Of a stretch of 8,271 bases of DNA, positions 1 through 5,958 are shown piece by piece. The stretch is from the NCBI GenBank assembly GCA_902727945.1, contig CACVAV010000107.1, positions 1-8,271 on the forward strand, read 5' to 3'. Source of the DNA: an uncultured Thiotrichaceae bacterium. Lineage in GTDB: Bacteria > Pseudomonadota > Gammaproteobacteria > Thiotrichales > Thiotrichaceae. Both the position numbers and the translations under genes were made by a program. The number at the start of each line of letters is the position of its first letter. Positions within the stretch are counted from its first letter, which is position 1. The notes below the pieces were generated by a model. The model did no database searches, was not told the DNA's origin, and was given only the letters and a program-made list of their open reading frames with translations.

Positions 1-450
1 CTGTTCATCAGCCTGTTACAAGCGCGGGGCCTGGATCATGCCAGCAGCCCGGTGATGCAGCGTTTGCGCATGATTGGTGCAGCCAGCGTGATGAATCGTA
101 GTTTTGTATTATGCAAAAATGAATTGCCTATAGACTTAGCAAAAAACCTGCTAAACAAAGAGGTACAATGGCTGGTCATTACTGATACTGAGAATAAACC
201 TCAGGAGATGGTGAGGACGCTGGATTTACAGGGTTTCATTGAGACACACCCGGATGTTGAAACCATTATTCTCAGCGAAATACCCGGGCACCGTCTGCAA
301 CTGACAGCACTATCGGTACGCGCCAGCCTGCAGGAAGGCTTGGATCAACTCAATAGCCAGGGTGCTGAGGCGCTCTATCTTCATCGCGAAGGCAGGATCA
401 ATATTTACGGCGTTATCACCCGGGCGCAGGTGGAAAAGAATTATCTTTGA
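1..450 (+). CDS. ClC-family chloride channel/antiporter, C-terminal CBS part (5' truncated)
   Basis: The reading frame is open from the first base, so the gene starts outside the window and only the last 149 residues are visible. They begin with LFISLLQARGLD and continue to RLRMIGAASVMNRSFV, which is how ClC proteins typically pass from the last membrane helices into a cytoplasmic pair of CBS domains. The rest fits a CBS pair: a stretch ending in QWLVITD, then LSVRASLQEGLDQLNSQGAE, and a final IYGVITRAQVEKNYL, matching the usual 'GVITR' end of a CBS repeat. Known family role: inner-membrane chloride channel or Cl-/H+ exchanger, with the CBS part sensing nucleotides or regulating gating. The pore and selectivity-filter residues are not in view, so channel versus exchanger cannot be decided. 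No clear terminator follows the stop codon. The assignment rests on the junction motif and CBS pattern; another CBS-containing membrane protein is less likely. Confidence 0.8.
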   Translation: MFISLLQARGLDHASSPVMQRLRMIGAASVMNRSFVLCKNELPIDLAKNLLNKEVQWLVITDTENKPQEMVRTLDLQGFIETHPDVETIILSEIPGHRLQLTALSVRASLQEGLDQLNSQGAEALYLHREGRINIYGVITRAQVEKNYL

Positions 451-480
451 CTATCCGGCGACATAATTCACCTATAGTCA
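448..480. repeat. 7-bp inverted repeat after the ClC stop codon
   Basis: TGACTAT at 448-454 (including the stop codon) is exactly complementary to ATAGTCA at 474-480, with a 19-base loop. There is no T-run after the right arm, so this is a poor intrinsic terminator. It may be chance or a weak protein-binding site. Confidence 0.25.
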
Positions 481-530
481 GCCAGGATTCAGTGCTTATT
501 TTGCAATCTATGAGCAAGGGAGTAGTTTTT

Positions 531-685
531 ATGCGTCAATACAACAATCCATGAAAGGAGTCTCAGGCATTGTCTATCCATCACAGTTCGTCGGTAAAAA
601 TGGTCGATAACCTATGAAATGCATATATTCACAGGTTGCTGCAACCATACTCCAAAAAATAAAAACAATGATGGTAGTAAAATGA
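531..685 (+). other. Chain of three very short overlapping ORFs in the leader of the lipoprotein gene
   Basis: Three tiny frames follow one another in the 231-base gap. ORF A at 531-554 encodes MRQYNNP and has AAGGGAG at 516-522, eight bases before its ATG. ORF B at 551-610 (19 residues, beginning MKGVSG) shares ATGA with the end of A. ORF C at 614-685 (23 residues, beginning MKCIYS, ending MMVVK) starts three bases after B stops, and its TGA overlaps the ATG of the lipoprotein gene at 682, again as ATGA. The layout could give translational coupling into the lipoprotein, which has only a weak ribosome binding site of its own. It could equally be chance in a short non-coding gap; none of the peptides is recognisable. 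Confidence 0.2.
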
Positions 686-1797
686 AAACAAAGAATCTAA
701 TTGGCCTGGCTGCACTGGCAACCTGGGGGCTTTCCGCCTGTAGCCATAACCCGCAAGCAGTCAACACCACATCCGCTATCCCTGAAGCGGATGCATTATC
801 AACAGCACCTCACTCACAACAAGTCCGCTCAGCCGCTCAGCAACCCCGGCAACAGGTTGCCAAAGCACTGGATCTGAATTACAACCGTATGCAGCCACAG
901 CGCCCGCAGAGGGCACAAATACCCGTTCAGAGACACAACCCGGCACAAGCGCAACACGTCGGTTATGCACCCGCAGCCCGATTCATTCCGCAAGCGACCA
1001 GTCGCCCGCATATTCCGTCTTATACACCGCGCCGTGCGACTGCTCCGAAGGGTAATGGCGGTATGCCAACGCTGTCGCAAGCTGAATTACGCGCCATCGG
1101 TCAGCAAATTTTTGTCAATGAAGGCGGTGGCAATATGAACCGCCTGGTGCACTGGAATGTCGGCGAAGATTTTGCGGCGATGGGCATCGGACATTTCACC
1201 TGGTACCCCAGCAATCGCAGACAACGTTTTGGTAATACCTTCCCCGGATTACTGGATCACATGGCCAGTAAGGGCGTGCAATTACCAACGTGGCTACAAC
1301 AGGCTCGCCGTACCGGTGCGCCGTGGAGAAGCCGCAGTGAATTTTTGCGTGACCAGCACTCGCCACGGGTGAAACAGTTACAACAAATCCTCTATAACAC
1401 CCGTGAAATTCAGGCGGAATACATTGTTAACCGCACCCGCAGAGCGATGCCAAAACTGGTAAAAGCCTCAGCTTCACACTCCCGGCAGAATGTGGCACGT
1501 AACCTGAACGCCGTCGCCAATACACCCGGTGGCTGGTATGCACTGATTGATTATGTCAATTTCAAAGGCGAAGGTTTAGGTAGTGGTGGTTATAAAGGCA
1601 AAAGCTGGGGGTTGCGTCAGGTACTGGAAGAAATGCGCCCGAGCCAACCGGGGCGGCAATCTTTACATGAATTTGCGGATGCTGCGATGCGGGTATTAAA
1701 CCGCCGGGTACGTAATTCTGATCCGAAACGCAATGAAGCACGCTGGCTGCGAGGCTGGCAGAATCGGGTAAATACTTACCGTAATCCTGTGGTTTGA
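682..1797 (+). CDS. Outer-membrane lipoprotein with lysozyme-like C-terminal domain
   Basis: The start at 682 is preferred over an in-frame ATG at 619 because it gives a proper lipoprotein signal peptide: MKTKN, a hydrophobic stretch, then lipobox LSAC with the lipidated Cys at residue 20. Ser follows the Cys, which by the enterobacterial rule points to the outer membrane. The product is 371 residues. Residues 21-129 form a low-complexity linker rich in Gln, Pro, Ala and Arg, with about 12 basic and only 3 acidic residues. From about 130 a compact domain begins, with NEGGG (Glu147), GIGHFTWYP (168-176), WYALIDYVNFKGEG (285-298, Glu297) and WGLRQVLEEM (309-318). This pattern recalls uncharacterised proteobacterial proteins with a lysozyme-like fold. 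By analogy Glu147 could be the catalytic acid acting on peptidoglycan; that is inference. The basic linker could reach through or bind the cell wall. No Shine-Dalgarno site is obvious. A strong terminator follows, so the gene is probably monocistronic or the last in its unit. Confidence 0.75.
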   Translation: MKTKNLIGLAALATWGLSACSHNPQAVNTTSAIPEADALSTAPHSQQVRSAAQQPRQQVAKALDLNYNRMQPQRPQRAQIPVQRHNPAQAQHVGYAPAARFIPQATSRPHIPSYTPRRATAPKGNGGMPTLSQAELRAIGQQIFVNEGGGNMNRLVHWNVGEDFAAMGIGHFTWYPSNRRQRFGNTFPGLLDHMASKGVQLPTWLQQARRTGAPWRSRSEFLRDQHSPRVKQLQQILYNTREIQAEYIVNRTRRAMPKLVKASASHSRQNVARNLNAVANTPGGWYALIDYVNFKGEGLGSGGYKGKSWGLRQVLEEMRPSQPGRQSLHEFADAAMRVLNRRVRNSDPKRNEARWLRGWQNRVNTYRNPVV

Positions 1798-1815
1798 TAT
1801 TTATTCATGCCAAAT

Positions 1816-1854
1816 AAAAGGCACACACTGTTATCGCGCAGCATGTGCCTTTTT
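1816..1854. terminator. Bidirectional intrinsic terminator
   Basis: A 15-base arm at 1816-1830 (AAAAGGCACACACTG) pairs with 1839-1853 (CAGCATGTGCCTTTT), with only a two-base internal mismatch and an eight-base loop. A T-run follows the right arm on the plus strand, and the A-run before the left arm gives a T-run on the minus strand. It lies between the convergent lipoprotein gene (stop at 1797) and fadL-like gene (stop at 1876), so it can end transcription of both. Confidence 0.88.
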
Positions 1855-1875
1855 AGACGAAGCTATCTAAATCGC

Positions 1876-3264
1876 TTAGAACCGATAGTTCAGGGAGACT
1901 GAAGCCCCGATAACATCGGCTTCAGCGGTTGCACGGGTTGTATAATCCGAAGTCCCCGGTGCCGTATAGTTAATTATTGTATCCTGAGGATGGATAATCG
2001 ACAGACCCGCATCAAAATCCATCTGTTTATTCAACTTATACGACATACCGGCTGAAAACCACAAATTATCAGAACTCGGTGCTGCACGGGGTGTACGATT
2101 CTGAGGGCTGGGTGTTGGTGTCGGATCATGTGCAATACCCGCACGAAATTTCATCCTGTCATTAAACTGATACGTTGCTCCAACACCGACGCGTACGGTA
2201 TCCTCCCATTGCAAATCAGTGACCGAATCTGCTGCCGTTGAATCCGGGAATGTAATTCTGATTTCAGGAACCGATGACCATTGGGTCCAGGTCACATCAC
2301 CGTGTACAGTTAGTTTATCACTCACCTGATGCGCGGCGGCGAACGAAGCCGACGCTGGCATTTTTAACTTGGTCTCAGCATCCTGATCAGCCAGGCCACC
2401 AGCAGTCAGAGCAGCATCACCCAAGGCCGACAAGCCGGCACCGTGAGTAAAATCAGCGTCGCCTTCAAAGTCAAACTCAACCGATGAGCGTAAACCCAGA
2501 GACAAGGTCGTTTTATCACTTGGATGATAGGCTGCACCGATATTAGCGCCATAACCAATAGCCGTGGCCTCAATGGACACAGAACTATCAGTCGCCGCAT
2601 TAGACGGGGATGTTAAGCCCAAAGCACCACAAGTGGCGGGAGTAATTGCACCTAATGAGGCGAAACGCTGACACACGAGAAAAGCATCCACTGATCTGGC
2701 CAGAACTGCTTGTCCCACCTGAAGGTTAAGGCCCGCACCAATATCAAACTGCTCATTCACCTTCCAGGCGATAGCCGGATTAATATTAAGCGTTTTAAGT
2801 GATGACTCAGTGGCTTCATACCGCGCAAAGCTATCATCTTCGTACTCAGTACTGAATCCGTACGGGACACTGACACCGATACCATAAGCCAGCTTATCAG
2901 AGAAATTCTCGCCACGGTAAAAGAAACTCGGCGTAACTGAAACTCCACCCGGCTCAGCCGTATTTTCACCTATCACCGGGAAACCTGCTGCCGCAGTCGG
3001 TATAGTACTGCCCGCATTCTCCAGCGTTATATCTGTGTTGAGTAATGACGCACCGACATTAACCTGCCGACCTTGCATTGAATGTAATAATGCCGGGTTG
3101 TACCACATGGCCGATGCATCTTCAGCCATCGCATGACCGGTCGAAGCATTACCACCACCGGTAGCGCTTTGTGTCGTTACACCAAAACCACCCGCTTGTA
3201 CGGAACCGGTTGCCAACAAAATTGCTGCACATAACGGCTTGATAAATCGTCGATTGTCGCCCAT
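1876..3264 (-). CDS. FadL/OmpP1/TodX-family outer-membrane transporter
   Basis: This encodes a 462-residue beta-barrel porin for hydrophobic compounds (long-chain fatty acids, or hydrocarbons in TodX-like members). A longer TTG start at 3285 is possible, but the ATG at 3264 is chosen because AGGAGG lies nine bases before it. Residues 1-24 form a signal peptide (MGDNRRF, hydrophobic core, ending SVQA). The mature N-terminus GGFGVTTQSATGGGNASTG, then AEDASAMWYNPALL (48-60), is the family hallmark: the hatch segment and the NPA motif. Near the C-terminus, GIAHDPTPTPSPQNRTP (376-392) and LWFSAGMSYKLNKQMDFDAG (401-420) match the usual FadL block, and the last residue is Phe (NYRF), as expected for recognition by the BAM assembly machinery. 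Cys198 and Cys212 sit close together in a probable surface loop and could form a disulfide. The gene diverges from a lipase-like lipoprotein, suggesting a shared lipid-use role. The substrate cannot be read from sequence alone. Confidence 0.92.
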   Translation of the reverse strand: MGDNRRFIKPLCAAILLATGSVQAGGFGVTTQSATGGGNASTGHAMAEDASAMWYNPALLHSMQGRQVNVGASLLNTDITLENAGSTIPTAAAGFPVIGENTAEPGGVSVTPSFFYRGENFSDKLAYGIGVSVPYGFSTEYEDDSFARYEATESSLKTLNINPAIAWKVNEQFDIGAGLNLQVGQAVLARSVDAFLVCQRFASLGAITPATCGALGLTSPSNAATDSSVSIEATAIGYGANIGAAYHPSDKTTLSLGLRSSVEFDFEGDADFTHGAGLSALGDAALTAGGLADQDAETKLKMPASASFAAAHQVSDKLTVHGDVTWTQWSSVPEIRITFPDSTAADSVTDLQWEDTVRVGVGATYQFNDRMKFRAGIAHDPTPTPSPQNRTPRAAPSSDNLWFSAGMSYKLNKQMDFDAGLSIIHPQDTIINYTAPGTSDYTTRATAEADVIGASVSLNYRF

Positions 3265-3273
3265 TCTATAAAT

Positions 3274-3279
3274 CCTCCT
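3274..3279 (-). promoter_or_regulatory. Ribosome binding site of the fadL-like gene
   Basis: The minus strand reads AGGAGG here, nine bases before the ATG at 3264. This perfect Shine-Dalgarno site decides the start in favour of 3264; the in-frame TTG at 3285 lies upstream of the site and would place it inside the coding region. Confidence 0.9.
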
Positions 3280-3360
3280 GTCCAATTAACCAGCTAAATT
3301 AACTACATTAATCACCATTAGCAATGAATTTTTTTTTGTGTAATGATGATCTTATAACCA
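3280..3360. promoter_or_regulatory. AT-rich divergent intergenic region of the fadL-like and lipase-like genes
   Basis: The two genes start head to head with only 110 bases between their ATGs (3264 and 3375). The segment is clearly AT-rich, holds a run of nine T at 3329-3337 and several ATTA/TTAA words, and must carry promoters for both unless the lipase is read from elsewhere. I could not place a convincing -35/-10 pair. TATAAC at 3353-3358 is too close to the lipase ribosome binding site to act as its -10 element. Confidence 0.5.
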
Positions 3361-3366
3361 AGGAGG
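3361..3366 (+). promoter_or_regulatory. Ribosome binding site of the lipase-like gene
   Basis: AGGAGG at 3361-3366 is eight bases before the ATG at 3375. This selects 3375 over the in-frame ATG at 3324, which would put 17 extra polar residues in front of the lipoprotein signal peptide. Confidence 0.9.
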
Positions 3367-3374
3367 AGCAATTA

Positions 3375-4799
3375 ATGCTACAACAAATCAAAATGCTGTC
3401 GCTACTGTCGTGCGTGGCTTTTACACTACAGGCTTGTCATGAAGATGATGGAATGAGTGACATTGCATCTGCACCTAAGCAATTAGCTAATGTCAACGCC
3501 ACTGTTTACGGCATTATTCGCCAAAATCCTGATGCAAATACACTGTTTGCCAATACCGGCGCGACTAATATCGGTGATGAACCTTGCGACGTAAAAATAC
3601 ATCGTATGGCTTACGATACTGTCGGCAGCGCAGGGGAAGCAGCCACCTCCAGTGGTGTATTCATGTTACCGCATGGCGATGACCCGAGGTGTTCCGGAGC
3701 ACTGCCTGTCGTATTGCATGCGCATGGTACTGCGGATGAAAAGAACTATGATTTATCACAGTTTATTGGCGACCCGACTAATGCGGCGGCCAATGAAGCC
3801 GGACTGTTGCTGGCCACCTATGCCGCTCAGGGTTATGCGGTCATCGCGCCGAATTTTGCCGGATATGCAGACTCCTCCTTGTCTTATCATCCCTACATTG
3901 ACCGAAAACAGCAGTCTGCTGAAATGATGCATGCACTGGATCATGTCCGTGAGTATGCCGATATACTGGGTGCTAATTTATCGTCTGAACTGATTATTTC
4001 CGGCGTATCCGGAGGCGCTTATGCCTCAATGGCAACGCATCAGGCACTGGAGGCCAGCGGCGAAAAAGTCACTGCTTCAGTGAATATTTCCGGCCCTTAC
4101 GCTATGTTGGACTACCTTGATACGATAGCCGCAGGGTATGTGAATCTTTTTGCACCGGCTTTAATCCCGCTCTATTGGACGGCATTGGATAAAGGCGCTG
4201 ATATTTATGACGACCCCGGTGAACTGTATGCTGAAGCTTACGCTGGCATAGCAGAAACTGCTTTACCGGCTATCGGTGGTTTCGCCAGTACAGCATTGCC
4301 TCAAAGTGCAATCTGGAGTGGAGCACCACCGGCGGATGCAAACCCTGTCAATGCGCTGGGTTTTGGCGATGACCACTTACTTTCTGACGCACTTCGCGCC
4401 AACTATCTGGCAGATATGCAAGCAAACCCTACTGACCCTGTTTATAAAGTGCGCGCTGAAATCAAAAAAGCAGATTTACGTGACTGGCAACCACAAGCGC
4501 CGGTATTGATGTGTGGTGCCGGGACAGACCCGGTAGTCTTCCATCGTAATTCGGATCTGATGGCAGAGTATTGGGGCGACTTAGTGACGGCCGGATTAGT
4601 AACTAACCTTGATCTGACCGATACACCTGTCGGCCCTTTTGCAGGTGCAATGCAGGCTTTCCAGAGTGCAAATCCGGCTATTCCGGCACTTCATGGCGCA
4701 GTCAGCCCTTTTTGTGCTTTAGCAGGTTTAGGTTATATCAGCCTCATCCGCTCCCAACAGGATTCGGAGCAGCTTGAGCTTAAGGTTTCGGCGAACTAA
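3375..4799 (+). CDS. Alpha/beta-hydrolase lipoprotein, secretory lipase-like
   Basis: The 474-residue product starts with a lipoprotein signal peptide whose lipobox is LQAC (Cys21). The next residue is His, not Asp, so outer-membrane sorting is likely. The body is an alpha/beta-hydrolase: PVVLHAHGT (111-119) is the oxyanion-hole region, YAVIAPNFAGYADS (154-167) is the strand/loop typical of secretory lipases and related esterases, and ISGVSGG (208-214) is the nucleophile elbow with Ser212. Asp385 (in GAGTDPVVF) and His440 (in PALHGAV) are well placed to complete the triad. Cys71, Cys106, Cys380 and Cys447 could form disulfides outside the cytoplasm. The closest family by eye is the secretory lipase group; an esterase, polyester hydrolase or peptidase of the same fold is possible. 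Head-to-head placement with a FadL-type porin fits release of fatty acids or other hydrophobic products at the surface followed by uptake; this is inference. Confidence 0.83.
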   Translation: MLQQIKMLSLLSCVAFTLQACHEDDGMSDIASAPKQLANVNATVYGIIRQNPDANTLFANTGATNIGDEPCDVKIHRMAYDTVGSAGEAATSSGVFMLPHGDDPRCSGALPVVLHAHGTADEKNYDLSQFIGDPTNAAANEAGLLLATYAAQGYAVIAPNFAGYADSSLSYHPYIDRKQQSAEMMHALDHVREYADILGANLSSELIISGVSGGAYASMATHQALEASGEKVTASVNISGPYAMLDYLDTIAAGYVNLFAPALIPLYWTALDKGADIYDDPGELYAEAYAGIAETALPAIGGFASTALPQSAIWSGAPPADANPVNALGFGDDHLLSDALRANYLADMQANPTDPVYKVRAEIKKADLRDWQPQAPVLMCGAGTDPVVFHRNSDLMAEYWGDLVTAGLVTNLDLTDTPVGPFAGAMQAFQSANPAIPALHGAVSPFCALAGLGYISLIRSQQDSEQLELKVSAN

Positions 4800-4807
4800 C
4801 AACCATA

Positions 4808-5830
4808 CTAAGACCTGTTGCCATTCTGGTGACAGGTCTTGTCTAACGTCCGGCACACACCCGCCACAATCATTGCTGAATTCCGTAAACGCCAACGATC
4901 CACCAGTGGTGTCCGCCGCTCTTTGTTTCTGGATTCAATCACCGCCCACCGCCGCAGCAATTGATAGAGAAAGACATACAATAAAAAGCAACGCTGCTGC
5001 TCATCTTGCGGATAACCGTAAGCCTCCAGAATCACTGCCAGCAATGGCCACTGTGATGGCGGTTTTTTCATGTCACCACGGGTCAGCATATTCGGATAAC
5101 CAATGGCGATATAACTCAGTTGCAGACAAATATCTTCAGCCACCGGCAATAACTGGGCACCCGCAATATCAATCGCAGTCACCGCATCATTACCTATCAG
5201 CATATTTGAGGGTGTAAAATCACCGTGTAACCTGGCATGAGCAACGTTCAGCGCCTCAAATTGCCCCGCCAGATTGGTAATGCATGCTAAGCCCGTATGA
5301 AACACAGCATTTTTTACTAATAAAAACTCCCCTTCGTGCCGTTCGATACACTGCTGTAAACGGTTTTTATAGCGGTTTATATTCGCAGGCTTAACTTCGT
5401 GGTCAGCCTGTTCATGGAAAGCCCTGAGCCAGCCGAATGTCCGGCGCATACCGTGCTGCTGACGTCCCTGGTGATAACAGTACCGCCACAAACGATGCTC
5501 CAAAGAAGGTGCATCCACCCATTCCATAAGGAATGTCCGCTGTTCCGGAAAGCTGCCATAGGCCACCGGGACACGATACTCACTATCATCCCCGTTTAAT
5601 AAAGGCGCAAAACGTTCCAATGCGGCATATTGCGGCATGGTATTGTTTTTGCGTTTTTTCCGGTCACGGTAAACTTTTATAGCAATCGCAGGCGGATAAG
5701 TCGCACTGGACGCCTTGTACAAAATACATTCCCGCGCTTCAATCACCGGGCCGTTAATCACCCAGTCTTTAGCATCGGTTTGTTCACCTAATTGTTGAAT
5801 AATCTGCTGCTGCAGATCAGCGGAGAGCAT
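4808..5830 (-). CDS. Aminoglycoside phosphotransferase-fold kinase, substrate unknown
   Basis: The 340-residue protein has the layout of the APH/choline-kinase-like superfamily. IAIKVYRD (49-56) holds the ATP-binding Lys52. FLMEWVDAPSLEHRL (100-114) is the hinge. RLHGDFTPSNML (200-211) is the catalytic loop, with Asp204 as presumed base and Asn209 as metal ligand. AIDIAGA (219-225), with Asp221, stands where a DFG/DFD-type metal motif is expected. The key residues are all present, so the enzyme is probably active. Family members phosphorylate small molecules, sugars, lipid precursors or antibiotics; the similarity does not show antibiotic resistance. No signal peptide or membrane segment is obvious, though residues 281-293 are hydrophobic. 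The ATG has only a weak AGGT ten bases upstream. The gene converges on the lipase and diverges from ruvB, so it is probably transcribed alone. Its last codons overlap a hairpin. Confidence 0.8.
   Translation of the reverse strand: MLSADLQQQIIQQLGEQTDAKDWVINGPVIEARECILYKASSATYPPAIAIKVYRDRKKRKNNTMPQYAALERFAPLLNGDDSEYRVPVAYGSFPEQRTFLMEWVDAPSLEHRLWRYCYHQGRQQHGMRRTFGWLRAFHEQADHEVKPANINRYKNRLQQCIERHEGEFLLVKNAVFHTGLACITNLAGQFEALNVAHARLHGDFTPSNMLIGNDAVTAIDIAGAQLLPVAEDICLQLSYIAIGYPNMLTRGDMKKPPSQWPLLAVILEAYGYPQDEQQRCFLLYVFLYQLLRRWAVIESRNKERRTPLVDRWRLRNSAMIVAGVCRTLDKTCHQNGNRS
4810..4840. terminator. Hairpin at the convergent ends of the lipase-like and kinase-like genes
   Basis: AAGACCTGT (4810-4818) pairs perfectly with ACAGGTCTT (4832-4840). 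Four more inner pairs (two of them G-T) extend the stem to 13 bp with a five-base loop. It starts 11 bases after the lipase stop and overlaps the last codons and stop of the minus-strand kinase-like gene. There is no good T-run on either side, so termination would be weak or factor-assisted; it could also protect a 3' end. Confidence 0.5.
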
Positions 5831-5958
5831 TATTTATGTTACCTGATAAAGCTTGGACGGAGCCGGAAGCATATAGGATTCCGGAATGTTAATATAGACT
5901 ATAAGGAAGCGCTTAGCGTGACTCCATACTATCCGGCATATCCATAGAGTAGACAAAC
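5831..5958. promoter_or_regulatory. Divergent intergenic region of the kinase-like gene and ruvB, with two palindromes
   Basis: These 128 bases separate two genes that start head to head and should hold promoters for both. Two perfect short palindromes are visible: ATTCCGGAAT at 5878-5887 and AAGCGCTT at 5907-5914. They could be operator sites or chance. I could not find a convincing sigma-70 promoter pair, nor a match to the LexA consensus (CTGT-N8-ACAG) that controls ruvAB in enterobacteria. Confidence 0.4.

Noticed and set aside
447..479. TTGACT followed by TATAGT as a promoter after the ClC gene.
   Set aside because: The spacing is about 20 bases, too long for a standard sigma-70 promoter.
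634..646. GGTTGCTGCAACC hairpin as a terminator or riboswitch element before the lipoprotein gene.
   Set aside because: The stem is only about five base pairs with a three-base loop, and it is followed by A-rich rather than T-rich sequence on the plus strand.
3353..3358. TATAAC as a -10 element for the lipase-like gene.
   Set aside because: Transcription would start at about 3365, inside or after the ribosome binding site at 3361-3366, leaving no usable leader; the -35 position would be a plain T-run.
4774..5217. Plus-strand open frame of 147 codons over the kinase gene end.
   Set aside because: It lies opposite the conserved APH-fold gene, has no recognisable domain or ribosome binding site, and is best explained as a shadow frame.
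4808..5830. Aminoglycoside resistance gene.
   Set aside because: Only the kinase fold and catalytic motifs match; no resistance-type subfamily signature or mobile context is visible.
5860..5873. GAGCCGGAAGCATA is identical to part of the E. coli lac promoter region found in many cloning vectors.
   Set aside because: The match is only 14 bases; the flanks do not match the lac -35, -10 or operator, and the region is a normal intergenic gap, so vector contamination or a lac-type promoter is not supported.
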